From positions 67,742,687 to 67,806,686 of the forward strand of contig CM066732.1 in the NCBI GenBank assembly GCA_033961575.1: DNA of 64,000 nt, written 5' to 3'. Numbering within the stretch: the first letter of the stretch is position 1; each line of letters begins with the position of its first letter. The notes under the pieces were generated by a model that was not told where the DNA came from, ran no database searches, and saw only the letters and a list, made by a program, of their open reading frames with translations. This stretch comes from Aselliscus stoliczkanus (taxonomy: Eukaryota; Chordata; Mammalia; Chiroptera; Hipposideridae). Position numbers and translations under genes: made by a program. Shown here one piece after another: positions 48,205 to 58,439 of this stretch.

Positions 48205-49104
48205 GCAGTATAAGCCGGGCAGAGGGTGGGGATCCAAGGCCATAGGCGCACGCACGCAGGCACGCACGCATGCACACACGTACTTCTGTGCCAATTCCAC
48301 CAGACCAATTAGGTCTTGGACCTGATCCTTCGTGGGAGGGCCCAAGCCTGACAAAATGGCGCCCTCCCTACACCACTCACGTGCAGGCTTCGCACCATGG
48401 GAACAACAGTTCAAACACCTCCAGCCTTTGCACCAAAGGTGCTCAGTCCGTCCCTGCAGGCTCCCGGCTCACACAGCCACTCCCTCCACCAAGAACCAGG
48501 TAAGTGCTCACCGGTGAGCAAGCCCGGGTGCCTGCCCCACTGACTCTCCGGCTGCTCTTAGCCTCACCGAGCTGAGCAAAGAGAGTCCTCACTAATTTAC
48601 TGCCGGCTATCTTAGAACTTCTCTTCCCGGCAAAGGAACTCTGGGCTAGTGAGCTTAGAGTGCAGCCGGAGGGTCTCTCCCCCAACCAGACAAGCTTCCC
48701 ACGGCTGGGGCTTCCCTCACAGGGCTCACCCTCTCTCGTCTCCACCCGTCCTACCAGACCCGACGCGGCTTCCTCTTTAAGTTCTTCATTTAGTGGTTCT
48801 GTTCATCTAGTGCTCCGGGGACCTCCAGGGTTGAATGCTGTATAATTTGCTTGTAATTTTGGTGTGATCCTGGGAGGCAGTTAGCACAGCATCTGTCTAT
48901 TGCACCGTTTTACCAGAAGTCCCTAGTCTTTCTTCTTCTAAATAACCTTTCCTACAATTTCCAGAGTTATTTTTGAAAACACAAATCTCATACAGTTACT
49001 TGCTTACAGACTACTACCTATATTCCTTAAAATGACAGTGATGGCCCTTTACAATCAGTAACCTACTTTATATCACCCTCATTAAACATAGGGTGGTGGT
49101 ATAC

Positions 49105-49350
49105 TCGTAACGTGCAGGTTAAGATCATGATTGCTACTTTGCAAATCCTGATTCCACCACTTATGAGATGTTTGGCTAGTTCAGGTTAATTAAACTCCCT
49201 GTGCTTCAGTTTACTCATCTGAAAAACAGACATAGTAGGAACAATACCTAACCAATAGGATTGTTGTAACAAAATAGTTAATCCATATTAAGTTCTTTGA
49301 ACAGTATCTAGTACACAGTAAGGAAGTTCACAGCTGGTACTGGCTCTCAT
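49105..49350 (+). mobile_element. MIR-like SINE
   Basis: CTGATTCCACCACTTATGAG, TAATTAAACTCCCTGTGC, TTCAGTTTACTCATCTG, AATAGGATTGTTGTAAC and AACAGTATCTAGTACACAG are the MIR order almost from end to end. Confidence 0.8.
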
Positions 49351-49621
49351 TACTGCTATTTGCATACTTGCTTTCTTGTGGCTTTTTCTTTTTTTTTGTA
49401 TTTAAGTTCTTGCCTTTCTTGGCAATGATTGTTGTACAACAATGCCTCTCTTTCATTTTAGCAGGCAGTAACCCTGCTTCAGTTTAGCATGCAGGTCCTG
49501 ACCTACTTTTGTGGGCTGTGGTTCCAAAGAAAATTTAATTATCAATGAGTTTGTTTTTCTATTTTGTGTGCTATTTATCCAGGAACTTCCACTGGTTCCT
49601 GCTGGTGTAGCCTGAGGGGTC
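49351..49621. other. No gene recognised
   Basis: T-rich sequence up to the SINE target site; nothing called. Confidence 0.45.
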
Positions 49622-49638
49622 AAAAGGAGATTCCTTTG

Positions 49639-50073
49639 GGGTCAGCCGAGTGGCATGTTGGTTAGGAGCTTGCTTGGGATGCCAGCTCTGATCAGCGGGC
49701 CCGGTTTGGATTCCAAATATGAGGGCCAGTGACACTGCCCTCTACAGATAAGATGGTGGACAGCAGCTTCACCTGGAGTTGGGCTGCACGAGTCTCGGCG
49801 ATAGCTGCAGTCCCTGCTGCATTGGGCTGCCTTAGGCTACAATGAGTGGCCGGCAGCCAGTGTGAGCAGCTGGCAGCCAGTGTAGGCTGCCAAGAGCCAC
49901 TGTGAGCGGCCGTCCTGAGGCCGGCGACTGATCTGCCTCACCCAGGAAGAGCGCAATGATAATACCAACATGGGCCAGTGAAGCAACACCCTCCACAACT
50001 AGACTGAAGAACAAAGAAAGATGGAAACTTGTCTGTTCCTCTTCCCCAATTCCCCCATAAAATCTTTTAAAAA
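49639..50073 (+). mobile_element. Long tRNA-headed SINE, tail entered by a retroviral retrocopy
   Basis: Head GGGTCAGCCGAGTGGCATG, body with 20 bp-type repeats (GAGCAGCTGGCAGCCAGTG), tail CCATAAAATCTTTTAAAAA. Its own target repeat is AAAAGGAGATTCCTTTG at 49622-49638; the matching right copy (AAAAGGGATTCTTTTGG) is not next to it but at 54910-54926, beyond the retroviral element. A remnant of its A-rich tail (ATCTTTGAAAAAA) precedes that right copy. So the SINE is older than the insert. Confidence 0.88.
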
Positions 50074-50074
50074 G

Positions 50075-50229
50075 GGGCACCCCAGTTGGGACCCCCTCTT
50101 GTTTTGAGAGCTGTTACTTTCTACTCTATTAAATTATCCTCTGCTACAAACTTTACCTCTCTGGTCCGTGTCTCCATTCTTCGGCTTCATGAGACTACAA
50201 TCCCGGCACAAGACAAACGTCCTACATCA
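50075..50229 (+). mobile_element. 5' R-U5 of the retroviral retrocopy
   Basis: R (50075 to about 50154) matches 54808-54887 with about five differences in 79 bases; its signal hexamer is ATTAAA where the 3' copy has AATAAA. U5 ends in CA at 50228-50229, two bases before the primer site. No U3 precedes it: the SINE tail is directly adjacent. Confidence 0.88.
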
Positions 50230-50231
50230 TT

Positions 50232-50249
50232 TGGGGGCTCGCCCAGGAC
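50232..50249 (+). other. Retroviral primer-binding site (tRNA-Pro-like)
   Basis: TGGGGGCTCGCCCAGGAC is placed two bases after the U5 CA end. It resembles the tRNA-Pro primer site of gammaretroviruses, with about three changes. It sets the element's class and strand. Confidence 0.85.
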
Positions 50250-50499
50250 AAGAGAGATAAATATGATCTGTGCTTTTCTGTTTGCCTTGCCCATTCGCGG
50301 GCCTTCAACAATATTTTCCTGTTACACACAAAGCATTGGGCCTCCGACAGCCAGGTAAAAATGACTAGCATGGCTGCCAATCTTAAGACTCAGAGCACAG
50401 GCAGCAGAAGGACTCTGGTTAATCCCCTTTAACACCGACTTGGAGGAATGTTGGCCTTAGCTTGATTGCCTTCTCTCTTGGGATAAATGACTCTTGGAT

Positions 50500-50800
50500 G
50501 CATCTGAGGAACTCTGATCATGGTGACTCTGTGATGTGTTCCGAAGGCTCCCTGGGTCTTCCTCTGACCCCACTGCCTATATGGGTGCTGGCTAATGGCT
50601 CTCCCTGTTCGTTCCCTCTCTGCTACTCTGCTGCCTGTTCCTTTCTGCGAGAAGGCTGGATACCGGCATGCGGCTAGGTTGTGGGCCTTTGCAGGAAACT
50701 GAGTGACTCTGGGCCGTGGCCATTCTGTGATAGTGTCCCAAAGGCTTCACTGGTCCCTTCTCAGCCCGACCACCCATGTGGGTGCCAGTAGAATTCCTCC
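50500..50800 (+). repeat. Duplicated leader block, first pair
   Basis: Text at about 50510-50605 (GACTCTGTGATGTGTTCCGAAGGCTCC..., then CCCACTGCCTATATGGGTGC) recurs diverged at about 50702-50795 (ATTCTGTGATAGTGTCCC, CACCCATGTGGGTGCC). The spacing is about 195 bp. It lies in the untranslated leader downstream of the primer site. Confidence 0.6.
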
Positions 50801-51163
50801 TCCACCCTTACTGCTTTTTTTTTCACCCTGACACTATATTTCTCCTCAACCCATAAGATGCTGGTCTGGGGCCCCTTCCCTGTGAGACCTCCTCATCACT
50901 CCATGTCAGCCTCAAGACATCTTAAGGTAAGAACATGGAACTTAGTCTCTACATCTCCACTGTTTTTTTGCCCTTATAGTTGCTGTCCACTTTCCAACAA
51001 TTACTTAGCAACCCACCTCCATGAGGGGCTCCATCTGTGGGTTCCCAAATATCTGGCCACTTTCCTTTTACACCGGTGCTATTAAAAACTGCCAAGCAAG
51101 ATCCTGGGGGAAGAGACATATTCCAGACTTGCTTTGCCTTAAGGAAGTAGCCTTATCAGAAGC

Positions 51164-51271
51164 TTTTTTTTTTTTTTGAAAGCAGTTTCACTGGTCCTCA
51201 TATGTGGAACCCGAACCGGGGCCGCTGGCTTCCCAAGCCAGCGCTTAACCACCACACCACTCGGCCGGCCC
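51164..51271 (-). mobile_element. Short tRNA-headed SINE inside the retroviral leader
   Basis: Minus strand head GGGCCGGCCGAGTGGTGTGG at 51271, B-box-like text, then a T run on the plus strand. A perfect 10 bp duplication TATCAGAAGC lies at 51154-51163 and 51272-51281. Confidence 0.93.
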
Positions 51272-51560
51272 TATCAGAAGCCTTTTGAGGCTTCCAGTAT
51301 CTCTACTCCCCCTTACATATTATACTGGGCATCATGGCACCCTGCCACACCCTTTGATGTGCTCTGTGTGCCTTCCCTACAGACCTTAGACATGTACTCC
51401 CTCGTTAAACATCTTTATACAGAATGCCACCACCCCATTGGCTGTGACACCAATTTTAACGACACTCAGAGTCAGGCCAGAAGCCCCATTATTGGCCATT
51501 GCTTTTATCGGCCCACAGGCTGGCATCAGAAGTCTGGAGGGGACTCACATGGAGTTAGGT

Positions 51561-51920
51561 AGGTGCCCACTCAGGGGCATGGGCCAACTGCCCAGGTAAG
51601 GCACAACTAAATCCTGGCATACCACGTCATCCCCCCACCCACCATGGAACCGGGTCGTGCGGTCTCCTTGGCTCACTCAGGATATGGAGAACACTCCAGA
51701 TAGATTGTTGGGAGGTGAATTGCAAAAGGAACCCTTTCTTTTCTTCCTCCCCCACAGATGGGCACTTTCTCCCTCCCCAACACATGGGCAATACAAGTGC
51801 CAACTCAGGGGAATGGGTCGGCTGCCCAGGTAATGCATGACTAAATCCTGGCACGCCATATCCCCCCAACCTGCCATGGATCCGAGTCATGCGGTCCCCC
51901 TGGCCCACTCAGGATCTGGA
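51561..51920 (+). repeat. Duplicated leader block, second pair
   Basis: Two copies of about 125 bp (51561-51685 and 51797-51920) both run from GTGCC(A/C)ACTCAGGGG through CTAAATCCTGGCA to CACTCAGGAT, about 236 bp apart with many base changes. The copies are older than the retrocopy or were already in the virus. Confidence 0.8.
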
Positions 51921-51949
51921 GGAGAGTTATCAGCCCTCACGCGCCTATA

Positions 51950-53955
51950 CTCCCCTGAATTACATCCTAAAAGATTTAACCCCCAGACTCTGATAAAACG
52001 GTGCCTTGTCTTCTTTTGTCCCAAGGTTTTAACCTCAATACATGTTAGGAGACTGGGAAACCTGGCCTCTTGAAGGAAGTATTAGCTCTAATACTATCAT
52101 ACAGCTCAATTTGTTTTATAGACGGAAAAGCAAATGGTCAGAGTTCCCTATGTTTGGGCTTTTACTCGCTCTGAGGGACAACCCAGACCTTTACAAGAAA
52201 TGTCAAGTTGATTCAGCTCTTGGCTGTGGTTTCTTGTCTCCCTCCTCCAAAGGAGGCCCATTCAAAGGAACCTCCAGCAAGATCTCTCTCCCCAGGGGAG
52301 GCCCCCACAGAAGGAACCCAGTACTGCATCCCTTTCTCAGTCTCTTGAAACACCTCCCCCCTTACTCTGCTGGTGTCATTCCTGTAGGCACCACCTACAA
52401 TGGGACTCATTGTAAGGAAGATGACCTGAGTCCATGTGTGATAATATTTTAAATAAGCTTACATAAAATCATGTTATCTCTACTATGAAGTTTGTCAAAA
52501 AATATAAGTTGTATAATTGACTTTGGGACCTCATAGAGTTAAGAACTAAAAAGTGACTCAAATAAGGTTTTTAAGTAAAACTTTTCAGAATGATCATATA
52601 TCGGGGATACTTAGATATGATTTCTCAACTTCTATTGACAACTTAAGATTCTAGTTTTGCTAAGTTCACCTATTTCTAGCTTCTTGTCACAGGAATGGTC
52701 AAAGATAGATTTAGATCTGTTAATAAATATATCTTATGTTTTAACACAAACTTATGCTTTTTAAGGTTACAAAATATGTTCCTGGATTTGCCAGTAAAAA
52801 TACTAATTGCTTGCTTTTGGTTGTCATTAAAATTAATGTTTTAGAGGCTATAGATTCTAATTAGTATGAAAGGAAATGATGTGTAGCTTCAAGGAAGGTA
52901 TAAGGTACGGAAATAAATTTTTTTTGAAGGAACTGAAAGAAAGTAGTTTGTCCTCAAGATGGTTATTTCTGAAAGAGTGAGAGGGACTGGGAAAGTTGTA
53001 GAAGGTTTGTGAAAAGTCTTGGAGAGTTTTGTATATGGTTAAGCTAAATACAACCACTCAGGTAGATTTAAATATCAAAAGCTAACAGATTGGGTCGGCC
53101 AAGTAGCACGGTAGTTAAGTGCTTGCTTGGGAAGCCAGCGGCCACAGTTTGGTTCCCACATATGAGGGACAGTGATACTGCCCTCAAAAAAACAAACAAA
53201 AAAAGCAAAAAAAAAAAAACAACAACAAAAAAAAGCTAACAGATTTAAGTATTTTCTTTCTCTCTCTGCTAAACAGGTTATGTTTCATATTGTCTCACAA
53301 TCAGTTTCCTGGTTGCCTGGAAAAAAACTAAAATCTACACAATAGTAACAACTAAGTTTTACTAATAGTTATGTAAACTTCTGTGTTTGGGGACTGCTGG
53401 AGTTCATGTGTCCTCCTCAGCCTCAGAGTATAGGCCAATGTAAAGAAAACTTATTCTCCTTAACCTAACAGGATCCTGGCCCACTGCTTATATCCTAAAA
53501 GTTGGCCAGGAATTTGTTTAAATGTCTTTAACAACCAAGACAGAAAAACAAGGAATAAAGGAACAGTGAGACGAGAGGATGAGACCAAAGACAATGCCAG
53601 ACTTTTAGCCATAGCTATAAACAACCCAGGGCTAAAGCCACCTCAGGGCACCCCAAAAGCCCCAGGAGAGGAAATGCCAAATAAAGGAGCCTGCTTTTGG
53701 TATGTGGAAGCCCAGACCACTGGAACATGGAATGTTCTAATCCTCCAAAGCAGTCGTGTCCCCTGTGCAGTACAGGGCACTGGAGGAGAGATTGTACCCT
53801 GCTCTGAAGGGAGCAGAGAACAACTTCCCTCCCCAATAGCTGTGATCACTGTTGGGCCTAACGAACATTCCCAGTGGCTCCCAAGCTGTTCTCATCACAG
53901 GGGTAAAACTGCAGGTGACCCTGATATGGCAGGCAAGCCTGTTAATTTATAGAAG
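51950..53955 (+). pseudogene. Damaged retroviral gag
   Basis: A matrix-like segment is visible at about 52040-52240 (e.g. GDWETWPLEGSI, RRKSKWSEFPMF, LALRDNPDLY), followed by a proline/serine-rich part to about 52400. The capsid region (52450-53500) is AT-rich and unreadable and carries a SINE. The nucleocapsid end is marked by two Cys-His knuckle spacings near 53693-53735 and 53757-53795, in a frame offset from the open frame at 53566-53952, so at least one frameshift cuts the first knuckle. No functional product is possible. Confidence 0.7.
53092..53230 (+). mobile_element. Short tRNA-headed SINE inside the damaged gag
   Basis: Head GGGTCGGCCAAGTAGCACGG, CACATATGAGGGACAGTG, GCCCTC, then a long A-rich tail (A/CAAA repeats). 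A perfect 15 bp duplication AAAAGCTAACAGATT lies at 53077-53091 and 53231-53245. Confidence 0.93.
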
Positions 53956-54317
53956 CCATTTATTCTGTCTCAACTGCTCACTCTGGACCTTTTTTCCTCT
54001 AAAAACTGCTTGATTTTAAAGATAAAAAGAGCCCCTTATTTGGGCTCATTTTACTCAGCGTGTTCCTTACCATTGGTCTATATACCTTGGGGAAAATGTA
54101 AAATAAATCAAACTTAAAAGGAATCTGAAAAAGTTTTATCAAAATCATGGCCTACACCACCACCACAACCTCACCTGAATTCGCTCATCTACTTGGACTG
54201 TTAGAACCCCTTTGGACGAGCCCTAACTGTGGGTTCATACTTTGTCCCTCCTCAGCAGGAGGCAGCCAGAGCAGTCTTCACCCCTTTCCCTAACAGCAGT
54301 TAGGGTTACCTCATCAG

Positions 54318-54326
54318 AGGGGGGAT
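54318..54326 (+). other. Polypurine tract
   Basis: AGGGGGGAT-type purine run directly before TGAGA, the start of U3. It is the plus-strand primer site in retroviral replication and fixes the left edge of the 3' LTR at 54327. Confidence 0.75.
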
Positions 54327-54887
54327 TGAGATAGGAAAATTATAGGCAGTCAGGAAAATGGCCAAGGTAGAGGGAATCAGGATGGAAACCATAACAGAGC
54401 CAGAAGAAATAATCTTAATAGCTAGCTGACAGATGAGTTTAAGTCACAGGACCCCACCAGAAGGACAAACTTGGGAGGGGGAGGAGGAAATAATTTTTCA
54501 AAGCCTATAACAAAAAAATCAGAAGTTAAGTTTCACCTCCAAAGGAGCGATTAAAACAGGTTAGTTAACAACATAAGACAGTCAGGAACTCCCTAATAGA
54601 ATGAGCAATAGACAATGATCTCATCAAAGCCCCACCCTTGAGATAATAATCCTATCAAAAGAGACATTGATTCTGAGACAAGGAGACAGTTTCAAGAAAA
54701 TGCCTCCTCCGGGCTAGGCATCAATGTAAATCTGATAAGAGTGCCAAGAGGCCCTCCTCCCCAGACATACAAAAGGTATAAAATCCAAGGCTTTTGCCCT
54801 AACTATTGGGCACCCCAGTCAGAACCCCCTCTTGTTTTGAGAGCTGTTACTTTCTACTCTAATAAACTATCCTCTGCTACAAACTTT
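54327..54887 (+). mobile_element. 3' LTR remnant: U3 and R only
   Basis: U3 starts TGAGATAGGAAAATT and runs to about 54807; TATAAAAT at 54777-54784 lies about 31 bp before the R start (54808, GGGCACC). R has AATAAA at 54861-54866 and stops 21 bases later, where poly(A) begins. The U5 present in the 5' copy is missing here. Confidence 0.88.
54777..54784 (+). promoter_or_regulatory. TATA box of the retroviral U3
   Basis: TATAAAAT stands 31 bp upstream of the base that aligns to the first base of the 5' R copy. The position independently supports the inferred transcription start. Confidence 0.75.
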
Positions 54888-54926
54888 AAAAAAAAAAAAA
54901 ATCTTTGAAAAAAGGGATTCTTTTGG

Positions 54927-57229
54927 CCAGGCTGCCTGGTGCTTTTGGGTGGGGGAGGAGAGTTTCATTCCCTCCAAGAAGAGGCTTCTCTGACAGACAT
55001 TTATGGGGCAGAATCCCTTTTGTTGGTGCCCCCAGCCACCCTCTGTCTCTTTTGGAAGAATGGGGAGTCTTGGGCCTGTTGGGACAGAGAGGCCTCCAGG
55101 TTAGGCATTATTGTGAAGGGATTTCCTTTTGCTGGTGCTACTTGTGTCTCCAGATGAAGAAATGTGGGGTGGTCTTAGATCTGGCTGGGAAGGAGAGCAC
55201 TTCCCTGGCTCTATATTTTCAGTGGGGCTCCTGATCGATCTCCCTTGTGGGTGCTCACTGGGCTTGCTTGGTCTTAATGGCAGAGCTCCCTTCTGATCCA
55301 GGGAAGAAAGGATTCTGTCTGAGCTGCCTTCTGTTGGTAGGTTAGGCATTGGCAAACAGTGTGCCTGAGTCACTATCTTCAGTTGGGTGAGGGGCCATAA
55401 GATACCCCATCAATATGCTGGTTCCTCTAGTCCTGGGGTCTCTAACCATTTTGCCTTACACTTTTCACCTTTCAGAGTTCTCCTCTGGTTGCCTCTTGCA
55501 TTATTTCCAGGGTTTATAGTTGTACTTAACAGAGTGGAACAGGGAGAAACTAAGTGAGTAGATGCTGTCTTGTCAGGACCGGAAGTCTTTTTCCTCATTT
55601 GGCATGCTCCTTATCACCATTAACCACCTCCAACTTATGAGATCATATTTATTCTTCAAGTCATAGTTCATAGAATATTCTTGAACCTAGTGCTCATTCT
55701 CTTCCATATCTACTCAGTGACAAGCTTCTGTCCATGTAGATTATACCCCCTTTATTGTTACTGCGAATACAGTCTTGACCCAGTCAAAGGCCAGTCCCTT
55801 CCCTGTGGTGGCAGATTTTATCCCTTTCTGCCTACTGGAGGATACAGACTTGGCAGATTTCTTCTTTTTGTCCTGCATCATTAGTGTTTCAGCAAATGTC
55901 AACCAAGTTTCTCTTTCTACTCATTTCTGTTAGCTTTGAAACATGCTTTGTTATTTTTTTTTTTTTTTACCAATTTTAAATAAACAAGCAAATAGATATT
56001 CTCTTCATATTTTCTCTTTCAGCTACTGCTCCATTTGTCAGCTTTTCTTGACAGCAAAACTTGAAGTAATTTGCTCACTATATTGAATGCCTCTCTGCCC
56101 ATGCTCTCTTGAACCTGTTCTCGTCAGGCTGGTGATCATTACCAAATTCAATAGGTAATCATCCTCATCCTATGTAGCCCAATAGCATCATTGCCCAGCT
56201 GATAGACACTCTCTCTTCCTTGATATATTTTCTCTCTTTGCTTCCAGGATGATTTCCTCCTACCTTATTGGCTGATTATTCTCAATCTTCTTTGCTTATT
56301 GTTTCCCATCTCCCAGCTTCCTAATGCTGGACAACTCCAGGGTTCTGTTCTTGAATTTCTTCTTTTTTTCTTTCTCATCTCTATCTACATTCACTTCCTT
56401 GGGAAGGACATTTAATCTTGTGGCTCAAATATCATCTTTATTCCCTGATGGTTTACACCATCTCAGTGCGACCTCTCACGTATCCTACTCAACGCATTTC
56501 TTCATATGACTGATAGACACCTTTTCACTTCAAAGGTACTAGAATTTTGAAATAGCCAGAATGTTGTTTTTTTCATCTCCACTAGTATCTTTTTATTTGT
56601 AACCGAGACAACAAAACCATTGTTCAGAAAATAACTGGGTACAAAAAAAAAAAAAAAAAAGGAATACTGATGGTGGCACATTGCATCCTGAGAAGTACAG
56701 TCTACAAGAAAAGACAGGAGAAGAAGATGAAAAGGAATGAGAAGGCTTTTGTTTTGATATTTTGATATTATAATATGAAAATGTGCTCCATTATTTTACA
56801 GTGTCATGTAGCTAAGTGAGGGAAGGAGCTTGGGTAGAGTTTCCATTTCCTTCAGCAGAACTCTAAGAACCAGCCTTGAAAATGATAACTTAAAGTCAGT
56901 CTTCAGGTCATAAGAGGTATTTCTAAGACCATCAATTAGATATAATTCCCAGATCATCCCAAAATTTCTTTGTGAAGCCAACTACACAGATTGAATTGGC
57001 AAAACTAAACACAGTTCTAAGAATGTATAGGTGTTGGTATCTCTCTTCACAATAGTATATGAGTGAAAGTTTTAAAATTTAGTTATAAAGTCTTGGTTAT
57101 TACATTGACCCTTTAATTTAACACAAGAAATTTCTTTTGAAATGCTTCTCTTTATTAGGTTTTATCACAGAACTTACATGTGCAATCTCACTTATGTCTA
57201 GAAGAAAGACCGAAGGAACTGATATATGA
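54927..57229. other. Gene-free stretch
   Basis: The first 500 bp are GC-richer with a 109-codon chance frame (54905-55234) that shows no domain. The rest is unremarkable. Poly(T) at 55954-55968 and an A run at 56644-56660 may mark old retroposons that I cannot identify. Confidence 0.45.
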
Positions 57230-57785
57230 TTGTGATGGCTAATATTATTTATTTATTTGACTAGGCTATAGTACCCAGTTATTTAATGAAATACTTACCT
57301 AAGTGTTGCTGTGATAGTATTTCGTAGATACAGCTAATTGCTACAGTAAGTCGACTTTAAGTAAAGGAAATTACACTTGATACTGCGGGTGAGCCTCATC
57401 CAATTAGTTGAAGCACTTAAGAGCAAAAATAGAGGTTTCCTGGTGAGGAAATTCTGCCTCAAGACTGAAATCTCAATGCCTGCCTGAGTTTCTAAACTGC
57501 TAGCCAAATCTATGGATTTTTGATTTGCCAGCCCCCACAATCATGGGAGCCAAGTTTTAAAAATAAGTCTCTCTTTCTATGTGTACATACATATACACAA
57601 ATATGTATATGTATACATATATATTACATATGTGCTGTACATATATTTATGACAAAATTTATTTTATTTTATATATATAAAATATATACATATATACACA
57701 CATATGTACATATACATATATACATATATATTTATATGTATATTTTATTGGTTCTATTTCTCTGGAGAACCCTCCCTAATATAAT
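57230..57785. mobile_element. Ancient interspersed repeat with AT microsatellite
   Basis: GATGGCTAATATTATTTATT, GAGCCTCATCCAATTAGTTG, AATCATGGGAGCCAAGTT and the close TTGGTTCTATTTCTCTGG, then AGAACCCTCCCTAATATAA, are a common old eutherian repeat pattern. The TATA/CATA-rich run at about 57585-57745 sits where this family usually has one. Family name uncertain. Confidence 0.5.
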
Positions 57786-58439
57786 AGTTTTCTTTGAGTT
57801 TGAGATTATTGGAGTTTTTTACTTGTTTTTCTATTTACCACATTATCCATAATGGACACATATTCTGTTTAAGCAACAGAACATGAACTGTGTTTGATAT
57901 ATCTCCCATTATTTAGTAACTGTTAAAAGAACTCTGAAAATTACACTCTAAAATTAAAGGGACAACATGAGAAATTGTAACTTTTGGCTCTGCTAGAGAG
58001 ATTTTTGCATATAAATTTGCACCACCCTAAATTATGCATTTGGAGTTTGAAACAAATCTTGATATTTTCCCCCTGAAGCTTGTTTAAAACTGTCACCATG
58101 GGAACTAAAGATCAGAAAGACTATGGCTCTGGGTAAGAACTAGCATAGAAATCAACAACAACAATAAACAACAACAACAAAATAAACAAAAATAAATGAC
58201 AAGTTCTGCAGTATCCAAGTAATATCACAGAGTAAATCTTATTCCATATCACTGGCTCATTTTCTTTACTGATGAGGTTTCTGAGCTAGCAAATTAGGAA
58301 AATGTGTTAGTATACCCTGACTTTGGGATTTGGTGAGATTTCTTTTGATGACTGGAAAATATGGAGAACTGTGAATGGATATGACTGAATTTAAGTGTTG
58401 AGTTATTGAACCCATATAAAAAAGTCTGTAATTAATGCA
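57786..58439. other. No gene recognised
   Basis: AT-rich, with a CAA-type repeat at about 58156-58190. Nothing else called. Confidence 0.5.

Larger units (their letters stand above)
46091..48923 (-). mobile_element. HAL1 (half-L1), full-length, intact ORF1
   Basis: Minus strand: 5' end at about 48923 (GGACTTCTGGTAAAACGG), CpG-rich 5' UTR of about 1.1 kb, intact ORF1 (47809-46925), 3' UTR of about 770 bp, A-rich tail at 46091-46160. A perfect 14 bp duplication TAGTCTTTCTTCTT lies at 46077-46090 and 48924-48937. No reverse transcriptase is present, so mobilisation must have used L1 proteins in trans. The close match to the 34.1-36.8 kb copy and the open ORF1 show it is young. Confidence 0.93.
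50074..54901 (+). mobile_element. Class I endogenous retrovirus retrocopy (R-U5...U3-R-polyA)
   Basis: Gammaretrovirus-like element: tRNA-Pro-type primer site, leader, damaged gag, polypurine tract, U3-R. The 5' end lacks U3 and starts at R; the 3' end lacks U5 and stops at the R polyadenylation point followed by 14 A. It is flanked by 15 bp repeats AAAATCTTTTAAAAA (50059-50073) and AAAATCTTTGAAAAA (54898-54912). That is the layout of viral genomic RNA reverse-transcribed by L1, not of an integrase-made provirus. Most of pol and env is absent. Two short SINEs lie inside. No intact protein is encoded. Confidence 0.88.

Noticed and set aside
53566..53952. Functional small gag-derived protein
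   Set aside because: The frame crosses a frameshift in the nucleocapsid region, so the knuckle residues are out of frame; there is no start context or conservation evidence.
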